Source: Streptomyces noursei
GTDB taxonomy: Bacteria > Actinomycetota > Actinomycetes > Streptomycetales > Streptomycetaceae
DNA: 64,000 bases
Direction of reading: 5' to 3'
Assembly: GCF_001646665.1 (NCBI RefSeq)
Contig: NZ_LWBU01000090.1
Coordinates: forward strand, 7,517 to 71,516
The translations under genes and the position numbers were made by a program. Numbering within the stretch: the first letter of the stretch is position 1; every line of letters begins with the position of its first letter. Positions 8,272 to 16,125 of the stretch are shown here, in pieces. A model generated the notes under the pieces. That model was not told where the DNA came from. It was given only the letters and a program-made list of their open reading frames with translations, and ran no database searches.

Positions 8272-9168
8272 CTACTCGCCCGTGACCCGGATGCGGACCT
8301 CGTCCGCACCGGCGGCGTCCTCGACCGTCCGCCAGCCGTCCTGCGACTCCGCCGCGCTCCACACCCGGCCCGCGTACGACACCTCCGCGAGGCCCAGGGC
8401 GTCGGCCCGGGCCACCGCCCACTGCGCCAGCTCCCAGCCGCCGCGCGACCCGCCGCCCGGCGCGGCGCCCTCGGGGCCCGCCCCGGCGGCCACGGTCCGC
8501 ACCGGTACGGCGATCTCGGGCGCCCTCCCGCCGCCGGGCAGCGCGTCCGCCCCGAACGCCCGCCGCAGCTCCGCCCGCACCCGCGCCGGGTCGCCGGCCC
8601 GCACGGGCCCGCGCTCGGTCGTGCACGTCAGGGACGCCGGGGTGCGCCCGGTGAGCGCGGCGGCGAGGAGGGCCGCGTCCGGCTCGTGCTTGGCGTACGC
8701 CTGCGGGAAGCCGCTGCGCTGCACGCGCTGCGCGGCCACCGTCAGCGGCAGCCGCGAGTAGCCCGGCACCTCGGCGAGGTGGTCGTAGAACTTCCCGGCG
8801 GAGAACACCGGGTCGAGGATCTGCTTCTCGGTGCCCCAGCCCTGCGAGGGCCGCTGCTGGAACAGCCCGAGGGAGTCCCGGTCGCCGTACCCGATGTTGC
8901 GCAGCGCCGACTCCTGGAGGGCGGTCGCCAGCGCGATGGTGACCGCGCGCTCGGGCATCCCGCGCGACGTCCCGACGGCGGAGATCGTCGCGGCGTTGGA
9001 CGCCTGCTCGGGGGTGAACCGGTAGGTGTTGCTCCCGCTGCCCACGACGCAGTGCGGCGCGTCCTTGCCGCCGGTGACGTACTGGACGACGACATAGCCG
9101 ACCAGCGCCAGCAGCACGGCGAGCGCGACGGCGATCCTCGGTCGGCGGGAGCGGGTGGACTCGGACAC
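8272..9168 (-). CDS. Exported or membrane-anchored lysozyme-like domain protein
   Basis: A 298-residue protein with one N-terminal membrane segment (about residues 10-27, IAVALAVLLALVGYVVVQYV) and no obvious further one, so the bulk is outside the cell. Residues about 50-160 form a conserved actinobacterial block with ALQESALRN, then GLFQQRPSQGWGT, and VQRSGFPQAYAKHE. The glutamate of the LQES stretch and the glutamine-rich loop are arranged as in soluble lytic transglycosylases, so peptidoglycan cleavage is plausible. Databases often give this family unrelated names. The start is a GTG; another in-frame GTG lies three codons upstream. It diverges from dapE with about 39 bp between starts. 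Confidence 0.7.
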   Translation of the reverse strand: MSESTRSRRPRIAVALAVLLALVGYVVVQYVTGGKDAPHCVVGSGSNTYRFTPEQASNAATISAVGTSRGMPERAVTIALATALQESALRNIGYGDRDSLGLFQQRPSQGWGTEKQILDPVFSAGKFYDHLAEVPGYSRLPLTVAAQRVQRSGFPQAYAKHEPDAALLAAALTGRTPASLTCTTERGPVRAGDPARVRAELRRAFGADALPGGGRAPEIAVPVRTVAAGAGPEGAAPGGGSRGGWELAQWAVARADALGLAEVSYAGRVWSAAESQDGWRTVEDAAGADEVRIRVTGE

Positions 9169-9207
9169 GGAGCCCACCGTACTGGAGGCCGGGATAGGGT
9201 CGTCACC

Positions 9208-10299
9208 ATGTCCGAGACCACGCCCGCCACCACGCTGGACCTCACCCAGGACGGCCCGGCGCTCACCGCCGCGCTCGTCGACTTCCCCTCGGTCAGCGGC
9301 ACCGAGAAGCCCCTCGCGGACGCGATCGAGGAGGCGTTGCGCACGCTGCCGCACCTGACCGTCGACCGGCACGGGAACAACGTGGTCGCGCGGACGGACC
9401 TGGGCCGCGCCGAGCGGGTCGTGCTGGCCGGACACATCGACACCGTGCCGATCGCCGGCAACGTGCCCTCCCGGCTCGACGAGAACGGCGTCCTGTGGGG
9501 CTGCGGCACCTCGGACATGAAGTCGGGCGTCGCCGTCCAGCTGCGCATCGCCGCGACCGTCCCCGCGCCCAACCGCGACCTGACCTTCGTCTTCTACGAC
9601 AACGAGGAGGTCGCCGCCCACCTCAACGGCCTGGGGCACGTGGCCGAGGCGCACCCCGAGTGGCTGGAGGGCGACTTCGCCGTCCTGCTGGAGCCCTCCG
9701 ACGCCCAGGTCGAGGGGGGCTGCCAGGGCACGCTCCGGGTCCACCTGCGCACCAAGGGCGAGCGCGCCCACTCCGCGCGCAGCTGGATGGGGTCCAACGC
9801 CATCCACGCCGCCGCCCCGATCCTGGCGAAGCTCGCCGCCTACGAACCGCGCCGCCCGGTGATCGACGGGCTGGAGTACCACGAGGGTCTCAACGCCGTC
9901 GGGATCGAGGGCGGGGTGGCCACCAACGTCATCCCCGACGCCTGCACCGTGACCGTCAACTACCGCTACGCGCCGGACCGCTCCATGGCGGAGGCCGAGG
10001 CGCACGTGCGCGAGGTGTTCGCGGACTGCGGCATCGACGAGTTCGTGGTCGACGACCACACCGGCGGCGCCCTGCCCGGCCTGTCGCACCCCGCCGCCGC
10101 GGCCTTCATGGCGGCGGTCGGCGGCACCGCGCAGCCCAAGTTCGGCTGGACCGACGTGTCCCGGTTCAGCGCGCTGGGCGTGCCCGCCGTCAACTACGGG
10201 CCCGGCGACGCGCTCTTCGCGCACAAGCGGGACGAGCACGTCGCCGTCGACAGGATCACCCACTGTGAACGGCGACTGTACGACTGGCTCACTGCCTGA
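9208..10299 (+). CDS. dapE: Succinyl-diaminopimelate desuccinylase
   Basis: A 363-residue M20-family metallohydrolase. DapE removes succinate from N-succinyl-LL-diaminopimelate, giving LL-DAP for lysine and peptidoglycan. Metal ligands are visible as His76 in AGHIDTVP, Asp in GTSDMKSG, and the Glu-Glu pair of YDNEEVAAH with the catalytic base. The dimerisation insert begins near residue 175. The ATG at 9208 follows GTCACC and a TAGGGT hexamer, so the transcript may be leaderless or nearly so. Its position next to a LOG-family gene and folP2 matches the M. tuberculosis Rv1202-Rv1207 neighbourhood. Confidence 0.93.
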   Translation: MSETTPATTLDLTQDGPALTAALVDFPSVSGTEKPLADAIEEALRTLPHLTVDRHGNNVVARTDLGRAERVVLAGHIDTVPIAGNVPSRLDENGVLWGCGTSDMKSGVAVQLRIAATVPAPNRDLTFVFYDNEEVAAHLNGLGHVAEAHPEWLEGDFAVLLEPSDAQVEGGCQGTLRVHLRTKGERAHSARSWMGSNAIHAAAPILAKLAAYEPRRPVIDGLEYHEGLNAVGIEGGVATNVIPDACTVTVNYRYAPDRSMAEAEAHVREVFADCGIDEFVVDDHTGGALPGLSHPAAAAFMAAVGGTAQPKFGWTDVSRFSALGVPAVNYGPGDALFAHKRDEHVAVDRITHCERRLYDWLTA

Positions 10300-10376
10300 C
10301 CTCCGTAATTTCGCCTTTTGTCACGTCCGTCGTCCTACCCTGAGCGGGAAACGATGTTCAGCGGAGGGAGCGGATC

Positions 10377-11147
10377 ATGGGCAACCCCGAGGCCGAGGCC
10401 GAAGGACTGCGAGCGCTGGCCGAGCAGCGGCTGGGGCCGGTACTGCGCCGCAGGGAGCAGGTCCAGCCCGGCACCACCGATCAGCGGCTGCTGGACACCG
10501 CGGGCGACTCCGAGTGGGTCCACACCGACCCGTGGCGCGTCATGCGCATCCAGTCGGAGTTCGTCGAGGGCTTCGGCGCGCTGGCCGAACTGCCCAGCGC
10601 GATCAGCGTCTTCGGCTCGGCCCGCACCCCGGCGGGCACGCCGGAGTACGAAGCGGGCGTACGGATCGGCCGGGCGCTCGTCGAGGCCGGCTTCGCCGTG
10701 ATCACGGGCGGCGGACCGGGCGCCATGGAGGCGGCGAACAAGGGCGCGCGGGAGGCCAAGGGCGTGTCGGTGGGCCTCGGCATCGAGCTGCCCTTCGAGC
10801 AGGGCCTGAACCCGCACGTCGACATCGGCGTCAACTTCCGCTACTTCTTCGTGCGGAAGACGATGTTCGTCAAGTACGCCCAGGGCTTCGTCGTCCTGCC
10901 GGGCGGGCTCGGCACCCTGGACGAGCTGTTCGAGGCGCTCACCCTGGTCCAGACGCGGAAGGTCACCCGCTTCCCGATCGTGCTGTTCGGCACGGAGTAC
11001 TGGTCCGGCCTGGTCGACTGGCTGCGCGGCACGGTCATCGCGCAGGGCAAGGCGTCGGAGCACGACCTGCTGCTCTTCCACGTCACGGACGACGTCGACG
11101 AGGCGGTCGCGCTGGTCACGAAGGAGACCGGACCGGGCCGCCCCTGA
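10377..11147 (+). CDS. LOG-family nucleotide 5'-monophosphate phosphoribohydrolase (TIGR00730)
   Basis: A 256-residue Rossmann-like protein often mislabelled lysine decarboxylase. The diagnostic motifs are GGGPGAMEAANKGA (residues about 115-128) and PGGLGTLDELFEALT, the second being the PGGxGTxxE signature of LOG proteins. Characterised members release the base from cytokinin or purine nucleotide monophosphates; the M. tuberculosis homologue Rv1205 makes free cytokinins. A strong GGAGGGAG site precedes the ATG. It is 77 bp downstream of dapE in the same orientation and convergent with folP2. Whether the natural substrate in Streptomyces is isopentenyl-AMP or ordinary AMP is unknown. Confidence 0.88.
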   Translation: MGNPEAEAEGLRALAEQRLGPVLRRREQVQPGTTDQRLLDTAGDSEWVHTDPWRVMRIQSEFVEGFGALAELPSAISVFGSARTPAGTPEYEAGVRIGRALVEAGFAVITGGGPGAMEAANKGAREAKGVSVGLGIELPFEQGLNPHVDIGVNFRYFFVRKTMFVKYAQGFVVLPGGLGTLDELFEALTLVQTRKVTRFPIVLFGTEYWSGLVDWLRGTVIAQGKASEHDLLLFHVTDDVDEAVALVTKETGPGRP

Positions 11148-11154
11148 CGGCCGG

Positions 11155-11180
11155 GCCGCCCCCGGCCGGCCGGGGGCGGC
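11155..11180. terminator. 26-bp perfect palindrome between the LOG gene and folP2
   Basis: Bases 11155-11167 pair perfectly with 11168-11180, in a 55-bp gap between convergent genes. A stem of this strength without a U tract is the usual actinobacterial terminator and could serve both strands. Confidence 0.65.
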
Positions 11181-11202
11181 GGGACCGCCCCGGAGGGTGG
11201 CG

Positions 11203-12063
11203 TCAGGCCAGTCCCCGGCGGGCGACCGCCGGGGGGCGGTGCCCCGCGATCGACGCGACCATGTCCAGCACCTGCTTCGTCTCCGCGACCTCGTGGACGC
11301 GGTAGACCCGGGCGCCCAGCCACGCCGAGACGGCCGTCGTCGCCAGCGTGCCCAGCACCCGCTCCTTGACCGGCCGGTCGAGCGTCTCGCCGACGAAGTC
11401 CTTGTTGGACAGCGACACCAGCACCGGCCAGCCCGTCTCCGTCATCTCGCCCAGCCGGCGGGTCGCCTCCAGGCTGTGCCGGGTGTTCTTCCCGAAGTCG
11501 TGGCCGGGGTCGATCATGATGCCGTCGCGGCGCACGCCCAGCTCCACGGCGCGCTCCGCCAGCCCGACGGTCACCCGCAGGATGTCGGCCACCACGTCGT
11601 CGTACTCCGCCCGGTGCGGCCGGGTACGCGGCTCGGCGCCGCCCGCGTGCGTGCACACCAGCCCCGCGCCGTACCGCGCGGCGACCTCCGCGAGCTTCGG
11701 GTCGACCCCGCCCCACGCGTCGTTCAGCACGTCGGCGCCCGCCTCGCAGACCGCCTCGCCGACGTCGTGGCGCCAGGTGTCGACACTGATCACCACGTCG
11801 GGGTACCGCCGCCGCACCTCGGCCACGAAACCGACGGTGCGCCGGGCCTCCTCCTCGGCGGTGACCTCCTCCCCGGGACCGGCCTTCACCCCGCCGATGT
11901 CGATGATGGCGGCGCCCTCGGCCACCGCCTGCTCGACCCGGGCGAGCGCCGGCTCGTCGCGGAAGGTGGCGCCCCGGTCGTAGAAGGAGTCCGGGGTCCG
12001 GTTCACGATCGCCATGATCACCGGCTCGTGCGCGCCGAATTCACGCCGTCCCAAGCGCAGCAT
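11203..12063 (-). CDS. folP2: Dihydropteroate synthase paralogue of the FolP2 type
   Basis: A 286-residue TIM-barrel protein of the DHPS family. The general pattern is kept (IVNRTPDSF, IIDIGG, SVDTWR, NDAWGG, IDPGHDFGKN), but loops that bind substrate in true synthases differ: the ESTRPG-type loop reads VKAGPG, the TGTP-type loop reads HAGG, and the SRK-type motif reads LSNKDF. The M. tuberculosis homologue FolP2 (Rv1207) lacks measurable DHPS activity, so a folate role should not be assumed. A strong AGGAGGAG site precedes the ATG. In mycobacteria the glucosyl-3-phosphoglycerate synthase gene follows; here it is absent and a DivIVA-type gene diverges directly. Confidence 0.85.
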   Translation of the reverse strand: MLRLGRREFGAHEPVIMAIVNRTPDSFYDRGATFRDEPALARVEQAVAEGAAIIDIGGVKAGPGEEVTAEEEARRTVGFVAEVRRRYPDVVISVDTWRHDVGEAVCEAGADVLNDAWGGVDPKLAEVAARYGAGLVCTHAGGAEPRTRPHRAEYDDVVADILRVTVGLAERAVELGVRRDGIMIDPGHDFGKNTRHSLEATRRLGEMTETGWPVLVSLSNKDFVGETLDRPVKERVLGTLATTAVSAWLGARVYRVHEVAETKQVLDMVASIAGHRPPAVARRGLA

Positions 12064-12167
12064 CCCGTGTCTCCTCCTCGCGATCGGTCGCCTGCGACCT
12101 TAGCCGCCGGCGGCGCATGGCACGATCGGCACCGTTGGGTTTTCGCTCCCGGTGGAGAGGCACGGTC

Positions 12168-12545
12168 GTGTTCTGGTTTCTGGCTGTAGCGATGGTCGTG
12201 GTGGTTGCCGCGGTCACTCTGGCCGTGATCGGCGGCGGGGAGAACGAGGTACTGCCCGAGGCGCCGCCCGAGCACACGGTCGACCAGCTGCCGCTGACCC
12301 GGCCCGTCGGCCGCGCCGACATCGACGCCCTGCGGCTGCCCCTGGCCCCGCGGGGCTACCGGATGGCGGAGGTCGACGACGTGCTGGGCAGGCTCGGCGC
12401 GGAGCTGGCCGAGCGGGACGCGCGGATCGCCGAACTGGAGGCGGCGCTGGCCGGCACCCGTACGCAGCGCCACGGCGCGCCCGGCGCGCCCCTCGCGCCC
12501 GAGGACGAGCCGGACGACGTGCCCGGCGAGGAGCGGGACCGGTGA
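12168..12545 (+). CDS. Small membrane protein with DivIVA-type motif
   Basis: A 125-residue protein: an N-terminal membrane helix (residues about 2-22, rich in Val and Ala), a short linker, then GYRMAEVDDVLGRL (about 62-75), the signature seen in DivIVA/Wag31 N-termini, a short coiled coil ELAERDARIAELEAAL, and an acidic tail. It resembles M. tuberculosis Rv1209. I chose the GTG at 12168 because GGAGAGG lies eight to nine bases upstream; an in-frame ATG at 12117 would add 17 residues with no ribosome site. Its stop overlaps the GTG of tag (GTGA). A role in polar growth or division is inference from the motif. Confidence 0.75.
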   Translation: MFWFLAVAMVVVVAAVTLAVIGGGENEVLPEAPPEHTVDQLPLTRPVGRADIDALRLPLAPRGYRMAEVDDVLGRLGAELAERDARIAELEAALAGTRTQRHGAPGAPLAPEDEPDDVPGEERDR

Positions 12546-13120
12546 CCGGCGGGACCGTACCCGGACCGGACGGGGAGCCGCGCTGCCCGTGGGGCGTGTC
12601 CACCGAGGACTACCTCCGGTACCACGACGAGGAGTGGGGCCGCCCCGTCCACGGCGACGACGCCCTGTTCGAACGGCTCTGCCTGGAGGCCTTCCAGTCG
12701 GGCCTGTCGTGGCTCACGATCCTCCGCCGCCGCGAGGGCTTCCGCCGGGCGTTCGCCGGCTTCCGGATCGCTGCGGTCGCGGAGTTCACCGACGCCGACC
12801 GGAGCAGGCTGCTGGCGGACACCGGGATCATCCGCAACCGCGCCAAGATCGACGCGTCCCTCGACAACGCGCGCGTCCTGGCCGGCTGGGCGCCCGGCGA
12901 GCTGGACGCCCTCATCTGGTCGCACGCCCCGGACCCCGCCACCCGCCCGGTGCCCCGCACGCTCGCCGACGTCCCGGCCGTCACGCCCGAGTCGGCGTCC
13001 CTGGCCAAGGCCCTCAAGAAGCAGGGCATCCGCTTCGTCGGCCCGACCACGGCGTACGCCCTGATGCAGGCCTGCGGCCTGGTCGACGACCACCTGGCCG
13101 ACTGCGTCGCCCGCGGCTGA
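12542..13120 (+). CDS. tag: DNA-3-methyladenine glycosylase I
   Basis: A 192-residue Tag-type base excision enzyme of the helix-hairpin-helix superfamily. It removes 3-methyladenine from alkylated DNA. Recognisable are the zinc-site cysteine near the N-terminus (RCPWG), YHDEEWGRP, FERLCLEAFQSGLSWLTIL, IIRNRAKI, and the C-terminal FVGPTTAYALMQACGLVDDH where the zinc-binding His and Cys normally sit (HLADCVAR). The GTG start overlaps the stop of the DivIVA-type gene. Convergent with the enoyl-CoA hydratase gene. Confidence 0.93.
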   Translation: MTGGTVPGPDGEPRCPWGVSTEDYLRYHDEEWGRPVHGDDALFERLCLEAFQSGLSWLTILRRREGFRRAFAGFRIAAVAEFTDADRSRLLADTGIIRNRAKIDASLDNARVLAGWAPGELDALIWSHAPDPATRPVPRTLADVPAVTPESASLAKALKKQGIRFVGPTTAYALMQACGLVDDHLADCVARG

Positions 13121-13143
13121 CCGGCTGACCCGCTCCCGCCCGG

Positions 13144-13177
13144 CGGGCTCCCCCCGCGCTGCGGGCGGGGAGCCCGG
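13144..13177. terminator. Hairpin between tag and the enoyl-CoA hydratase gene
   Basis: A GC-rich stem pairs CGGGCTCCCC at the left with GGGGAGCCCG at the right, extended by an inner CGC/GCG pair around a short loop. It sits centrally in the 85-bp gap of a convergent pair and may act in both directions. Confidence 0.6.
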
Positions 13178-13205
13178 GAACAGCGGCCCCGCCCCGCCCC
13201 GAGCC

Positions 13206-13988
13206 TCAGCGGCCGAGGTACTCCGGCTTCTCCTTGGCCAGGAAGGCCTGGACCGCGATGCCGTGGTCCTCCGACGCGCCGGCCCGCGTCTGGAGCTCGT
13301 CCTCCTTCTCCAGCGCCTCGTCCAGCGTGTGCGACGCCCCGTACGCCAGGGACTCCTTCAGCGCCGCGTACGCCAGGGTCGGGCCCTCGGCGAGGGCGCG
13401 GGCCACGGACTCCGCCTCGGCCGCGAGGTCGGCCGCCGGGACCAGCCGGCTCGCGATGCCCAGCTCGTACGCCTCCTGCGCCGGGATCGAGCGCGGGAAG
13501 AACAGCAGGTCCGCCGCCCGGCCGGGGCCCACCACGCGGGGCAGCGTCCACGAGACGCCCGAGTCGGCGGTCAGCGCCACCCCCGCGAAGGAGGTGTTGA
13601 ACGACGCCGTGTCGGCCACCACCCGGTAGTCCGCCGCCAGCGCGAAGCCGAGGCCCGCCCCGGCCGCCACCCCGTTCACCCCCGCGACCACCGGCTTCGG
13701 CATCCCGGCGATGGCCCGGACGATCGGGTTGTAGTGCTCCCGCACGGTGCTCATCGTGTGCTCGGTGCCGATCAGCGCGACGTGCTCCCGGAGGTCCTGG
13801 CCCACGCAGAACGCCCGGCCCGTCGCGGTCAGCAGCACCGCGCGCACCGCGTCGTCCTCCTCCGCCGCCCGCAGCGAGTCCCTCAGGGCGATCTTCGCCT
13901 GGGTGTTCATCGCGTTCATGGCGTCGGGCCGGTTGATGGTGATCGTGGCGAGTCCGTCGACCACCTCGTACAGCACGGTGTCGGCCAT
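13206..13988 (-). CDS. Enoyl-CoA hydratase/isomerase family protein
   Basis: A 260-residue crotonase-fold protein that would act on acyl-CoA thioesters in the cytosol. The oxyanion-hole segments are seen in QDLREHVAL-type region near residue 65 and GVNGVAAGAGLGFALAADYR (about 103-122). The usual second acidic catalytic residue position lies in TADSGVSWTLPRVVG, where an aspartate replaces the glutamate common in hydratases, so isomerase or another crotonase reaction is possible. The ATG has an AAAGGGGA ribosome site. The gene stands alone; it resembles PaaG-like paralogues, but the exact pathway is not readable. Confidence 0.85.
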   Translation of the reverse strand: MADTVLYEVVDGLATITINRPDAMNAMNTQAKIALRDSLRAAEEDDAVRAVLLTATGRAFCVGQDLREHVALIGTEHTMSTVREHYNPIVRAIAGMPKPVVAGVNGVAAGAGLGFALAADYRVVADTASFNTSFAGVALTADSGVSWTLPRVVGPGRAADLLFFPRSIPAQEAYELGIASRLVPAADLAAEAESVARALAEGPTLAYAALKESLAYGASHTLDEALEKEDELQTRAGASEDHGIAVQAFLAKEKPEYLGR

Positions 13989-14301
13989 GGCAGGGTCCCC
14001 TTTGCGGCTACGGCGATGATGTCCCGCCCAGCATGGCGGAGATCATCGCGCCGGGACATGTGACCTGCGTCAAAGAATGTTCGGCCCCGCCGCCGTGTGC
14101 GGCGGCGAAGTATCGCAGGCGTATCGCCGAAATAGACGGTTTTGCGAGAGCGCGTTGCGCAAGCGATGCCTGCTGATGTTGGTCATCGGGTCCTGCCATG
14201 CGGGATAATGACCTGGAAGCAATGTGTTCGATGCCGGTGATGCGTGCCCATGCCAGAGGGCCGTCGGCGACGATGAGCTGGTTTCAGGAAGGGGAACGAG
14301 C
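13989..14301. promoter_or_regulatory. Divergent intergenic region with candidate promoter for the DUF3117 gene
   Basis: This 313-bp gap is lower in GC than its surroundings. On the + strand GATAAT at 14204-14209 is close to a consensus -10, with TTGGTC at 14179-14184 as a possible -35 (19-base spacer, slightly long). The DUF3117 transcript would then have a leader of about 85 bases. Short inverted repeats around 14096-14106 (CCGCCGCC with GGCGGCGG) lie upstream. No ORF here is credible. Confidence 0.45.
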
Positions 14302-14469
14302 ATGGCGGCCATGAAGCCGCGGACGGGCGACGGCCCGCTCGAGGTGACAAAGGAGGGGCGGGGCATCGTCATGCGCGTTCCGCTCGAAGGCGGCGGTCGG
14401 CTTGTCGTCGAGCTGACTCCGGACGAGGCCGACGCGCTCGGCGACGCACTCAAGAAGGTCGTCGGCTGA
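14302..14469 (+). CDS. DUF3117 small conserved protein
   Basis: A 55-residue protein, MAAMKPRTGDGPLEV at its start, ending with the helix DEADALGDALKKVVG. It is the actinobacterial DUF3117 family (compare Rv1211), near-universal in the group and of unknown function. The pattern is a three-stranded sheet followed by one helix. The AGGAAGGGGAA site fits the ATG at 14302 well, whereas the ATG-rich upstream sequence has none. It is monocistronic, with its own long leader. Confidence 0.9.
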   Translation: MAAMKPRTGDGPLEVTKEGRGIVMRVPLEGGGRLVVELTPDEADALGDALKKVVG

Positions 14470-14553
14470 CGCGGAACGCCCCCTGTTTTTCCGGAAGCCC
14501 CGGCACGGTACGCGGTGACGCGCGACCCGGCCGGGGCTCTCGTACGTCACCGG

Positions 14554-15219
14554 TCAGCCCCGGCGCACCGCGCACAGCAGCCCGTCGCCCACCGGCAGCA
14601 GCGTCGGCAGCAGCTCCTGGCTCTCCCGGACGGTCCTCAGCAGCTCCCGCACCCTGAGCACCTCGGCGGGCTGGGCCGCCGAGTCCACCGTACGGCCGTC
14701 CGCGAAGACGCCCTCGAAACAGACCAGACCACCCGGGCGCAGCAGGCGCAACGATTCAGCGAGATAGTCCAGGCACTCCAGGCGGTCGCCGTCGCAGAAG
14801 ACCAGGTCGTACCCGCCGTCCGCGAGCCGCGGCAGGACGTCGAGGGCGCGGCCGGGGATGAAACGGGCCCGGTTCCCGGCGAAGCCGGCCGCCCGGAACG
14901 CCTGCTTGGCGAACTGCTGCCGCTCCGGTTCGAGGTCCACCGTGGTCAGGACGCCGTCGGGGCGCATCCCCTCCAGCAGGTAGATGCCGGAGACCCCCGT
15001 GCCGGTGCCGATCTCCGCGACCGCCTTGGCGTCCGCCGTGGCCGCCAGCAGACGCAGCGCGGCGCCGGTGCCTGGCGACACCGAGGGCAGCCCCGCGTCC
15101 CGGGCCCGGTCACGGGCCCAGCGCAGCGCGTCGTCCTCGGCGACAAAGGCGTCGGCGAACGCCCAGCTCGTCTGCCGGTTGGCGGTAATGACCCTCTCCT
15201 GTCCCCGTAGTTGGCGCAA
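14554..15219 (-). CDS. Class I SAM-dependent O-methyltransferase
   Basis: About 221 residues of a catechol/caffeoyl-CoA O-methyltransferase-like fold (compare Rv1220c). Motif I is VAEIGTGTGVSGIYLL, motif II lies at TTVDLEPER, and the metal-site region is DLVFCDGDRLECLDYL. The start is uncertain. No ATG or GTG fits. A TTG at 15219 follows TACAGT, a -10-like hexamer, at leaderless spacing; an ATT at 15189 follows AGGAG by six bases. I list the TTG. It diverges from the sigma factor gene with about 70 bp between the starts. The substrate is unknown; in this locus the gene is a constant companion of the sigE-type block. Confidence 0.82.
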   Translation of the reverse strand: MRQLRGQERVITANRQTSWAFADAFVAEDDALRWARDRARDAGLPSVSPGTGAALRLLAATADAKAVAEIGTGTGVSGIYLLEGMRPDGVLTTVDLEPERQQFAKQAFRAAGFAGNRARFIPGRALDVLPRLADGGYDLVFCDGDRLECLDYLAESLRLLRPGGLVCFEGVFADGRTVDSAAQPAEVLRVRELLRTVRESQELLPTLLPVGDGLLCAVRRG

Positions 15220-15291
15220 CGGTGACTGTAGCCGTTCGGGCCCGGGAACCCGCAGATGGGACCGCGCGTTGTGAAGGGGTGGGGGGAGCAC

Positions 15292-16125
15292 ATGGATCAA
15301 GAGCCGAAGACGGTCCCAAATCCACGTAAAGATTCTTATCCGGAGCTAACGGGCGAGGTGGCTATGGTAGGGGCTCCACTGGACACCACCAGAGCCGATA
15401 GGGGAGGTGCGGCTGCGCCTGTGGATCGGGGAGGGGTGCTGCGGCGCCTTCTCAGGTCGGCGGGTGAGCCGAAATCCGTGACCGACACCGCTGACCGTCC
15501 CATGCCCGCCGACTTCGCACCCACCACCGCGACCTTCGCATCGGATGCGGAACCGCAGGCGTGGACTCCTCCCTCCTGGGAGGAGATCGTCAGCACGCAC
15601 AGTGGCAGGGTCTACCGTCTCGCCTACCGGCTGACCGGCAATCAGCACGACGCCGAGGACCTCACCCAGGAGGTCTTCGTCCGTGTCTTCCGGTCGCTGT
15701 CCACGTACACGCCCGGCACCTTCGAGGGCTGGCTGCACCGCATCACCACCAACCTCTTCCTGGACATGGTGCGCCGCAAGCAGCGCATCCGGTTCGACGC
15801 GCTCGGCGACGACGCGGCGGAGCGGCTGCCCAGCCGCGAGCCGTCCCCGCAGCAGGTCTTCCACGACACGCACTTCGACGCCGACGTGCAGCAGGCTCTG
15901 GACACCCTGGCGCCCGAGTTCCGTGCCGCGGTGGTGCTCTGCGACATCGAGGGGCTGTCGTACGAGGAGATCGCCGCGACCCTCGGCGTGAAGCTCGGCA
16001 CCGTCCGCAGCCGTATCCACCGCGGCCGCTCCCACCTGCGCAAGGCACTCAAGCACCGGTCGCCCGAGGCCCGCGCCGAGCAGCGCACCTTCGTGGCCGT
16101 GGGCGGGGAGGGCGGACCCGCGTGA
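15292..16125 (+). CDS. ECF RNA polymerase sigma factor, M. tuberculosis SigE type
   Basis: A 277-residue group 4 sigma factor. Region 2 runs from about residue 105 ([31 protein letters not shown] in outline) and region 4 near the C-terminus ends with [25 protein letters not shown], a clear helix-turn-helix. The first 95 residues are a poorly conserved extension. I use the ATG at 15292, preceded by GGGGGGAG, but an in-frame ATG at 15364 is a realistic alternative and mycobacterial SigE also has several starts. The stop overlaps the anti-sigma gene (GTGA). Gene order with rseA, htrA and tatB mirrors Rv1221-Rv1224 and suggests envelope-stress control. Confidence 0.92.
   Translation: MDQEPKTVPNPRKDSYPELTGEVAMVGAPLDTTRADRGGAAAPVDRGGVLRRLLRSAGEPKSVTDTADRPMPADFAPTTATFASDAEPQAWTPPSWEEIVSTHSGRVYRLAYRLTGNQHDAEDLTQEVFVRVFRSLSTYTPGTFEGWLHRITTNLFLDMVRRKQRIRFDALGDDAAERLPSREPSPQQVFHDTHFDADVQQALDTLAPEFRAAVVLCDIEGLSYEEIAATLGVKLGTVRSRIHRGRSHLRKALKHRSPEARAEQRTFVAVGGEGGPA

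Noticed and set aside
10377..11147. Lysine decarboxylase annotation for the LOG-family gene
   Set aside because: PGGxGTxxE is the LOG signature; no PLP-binding motif is present.
11203..12063. Calling this gene the main folate DHPS
   Set aside because: Substrate-loop motifs are altered and its neighbourhood is that of FolP2, not of the folate operon.
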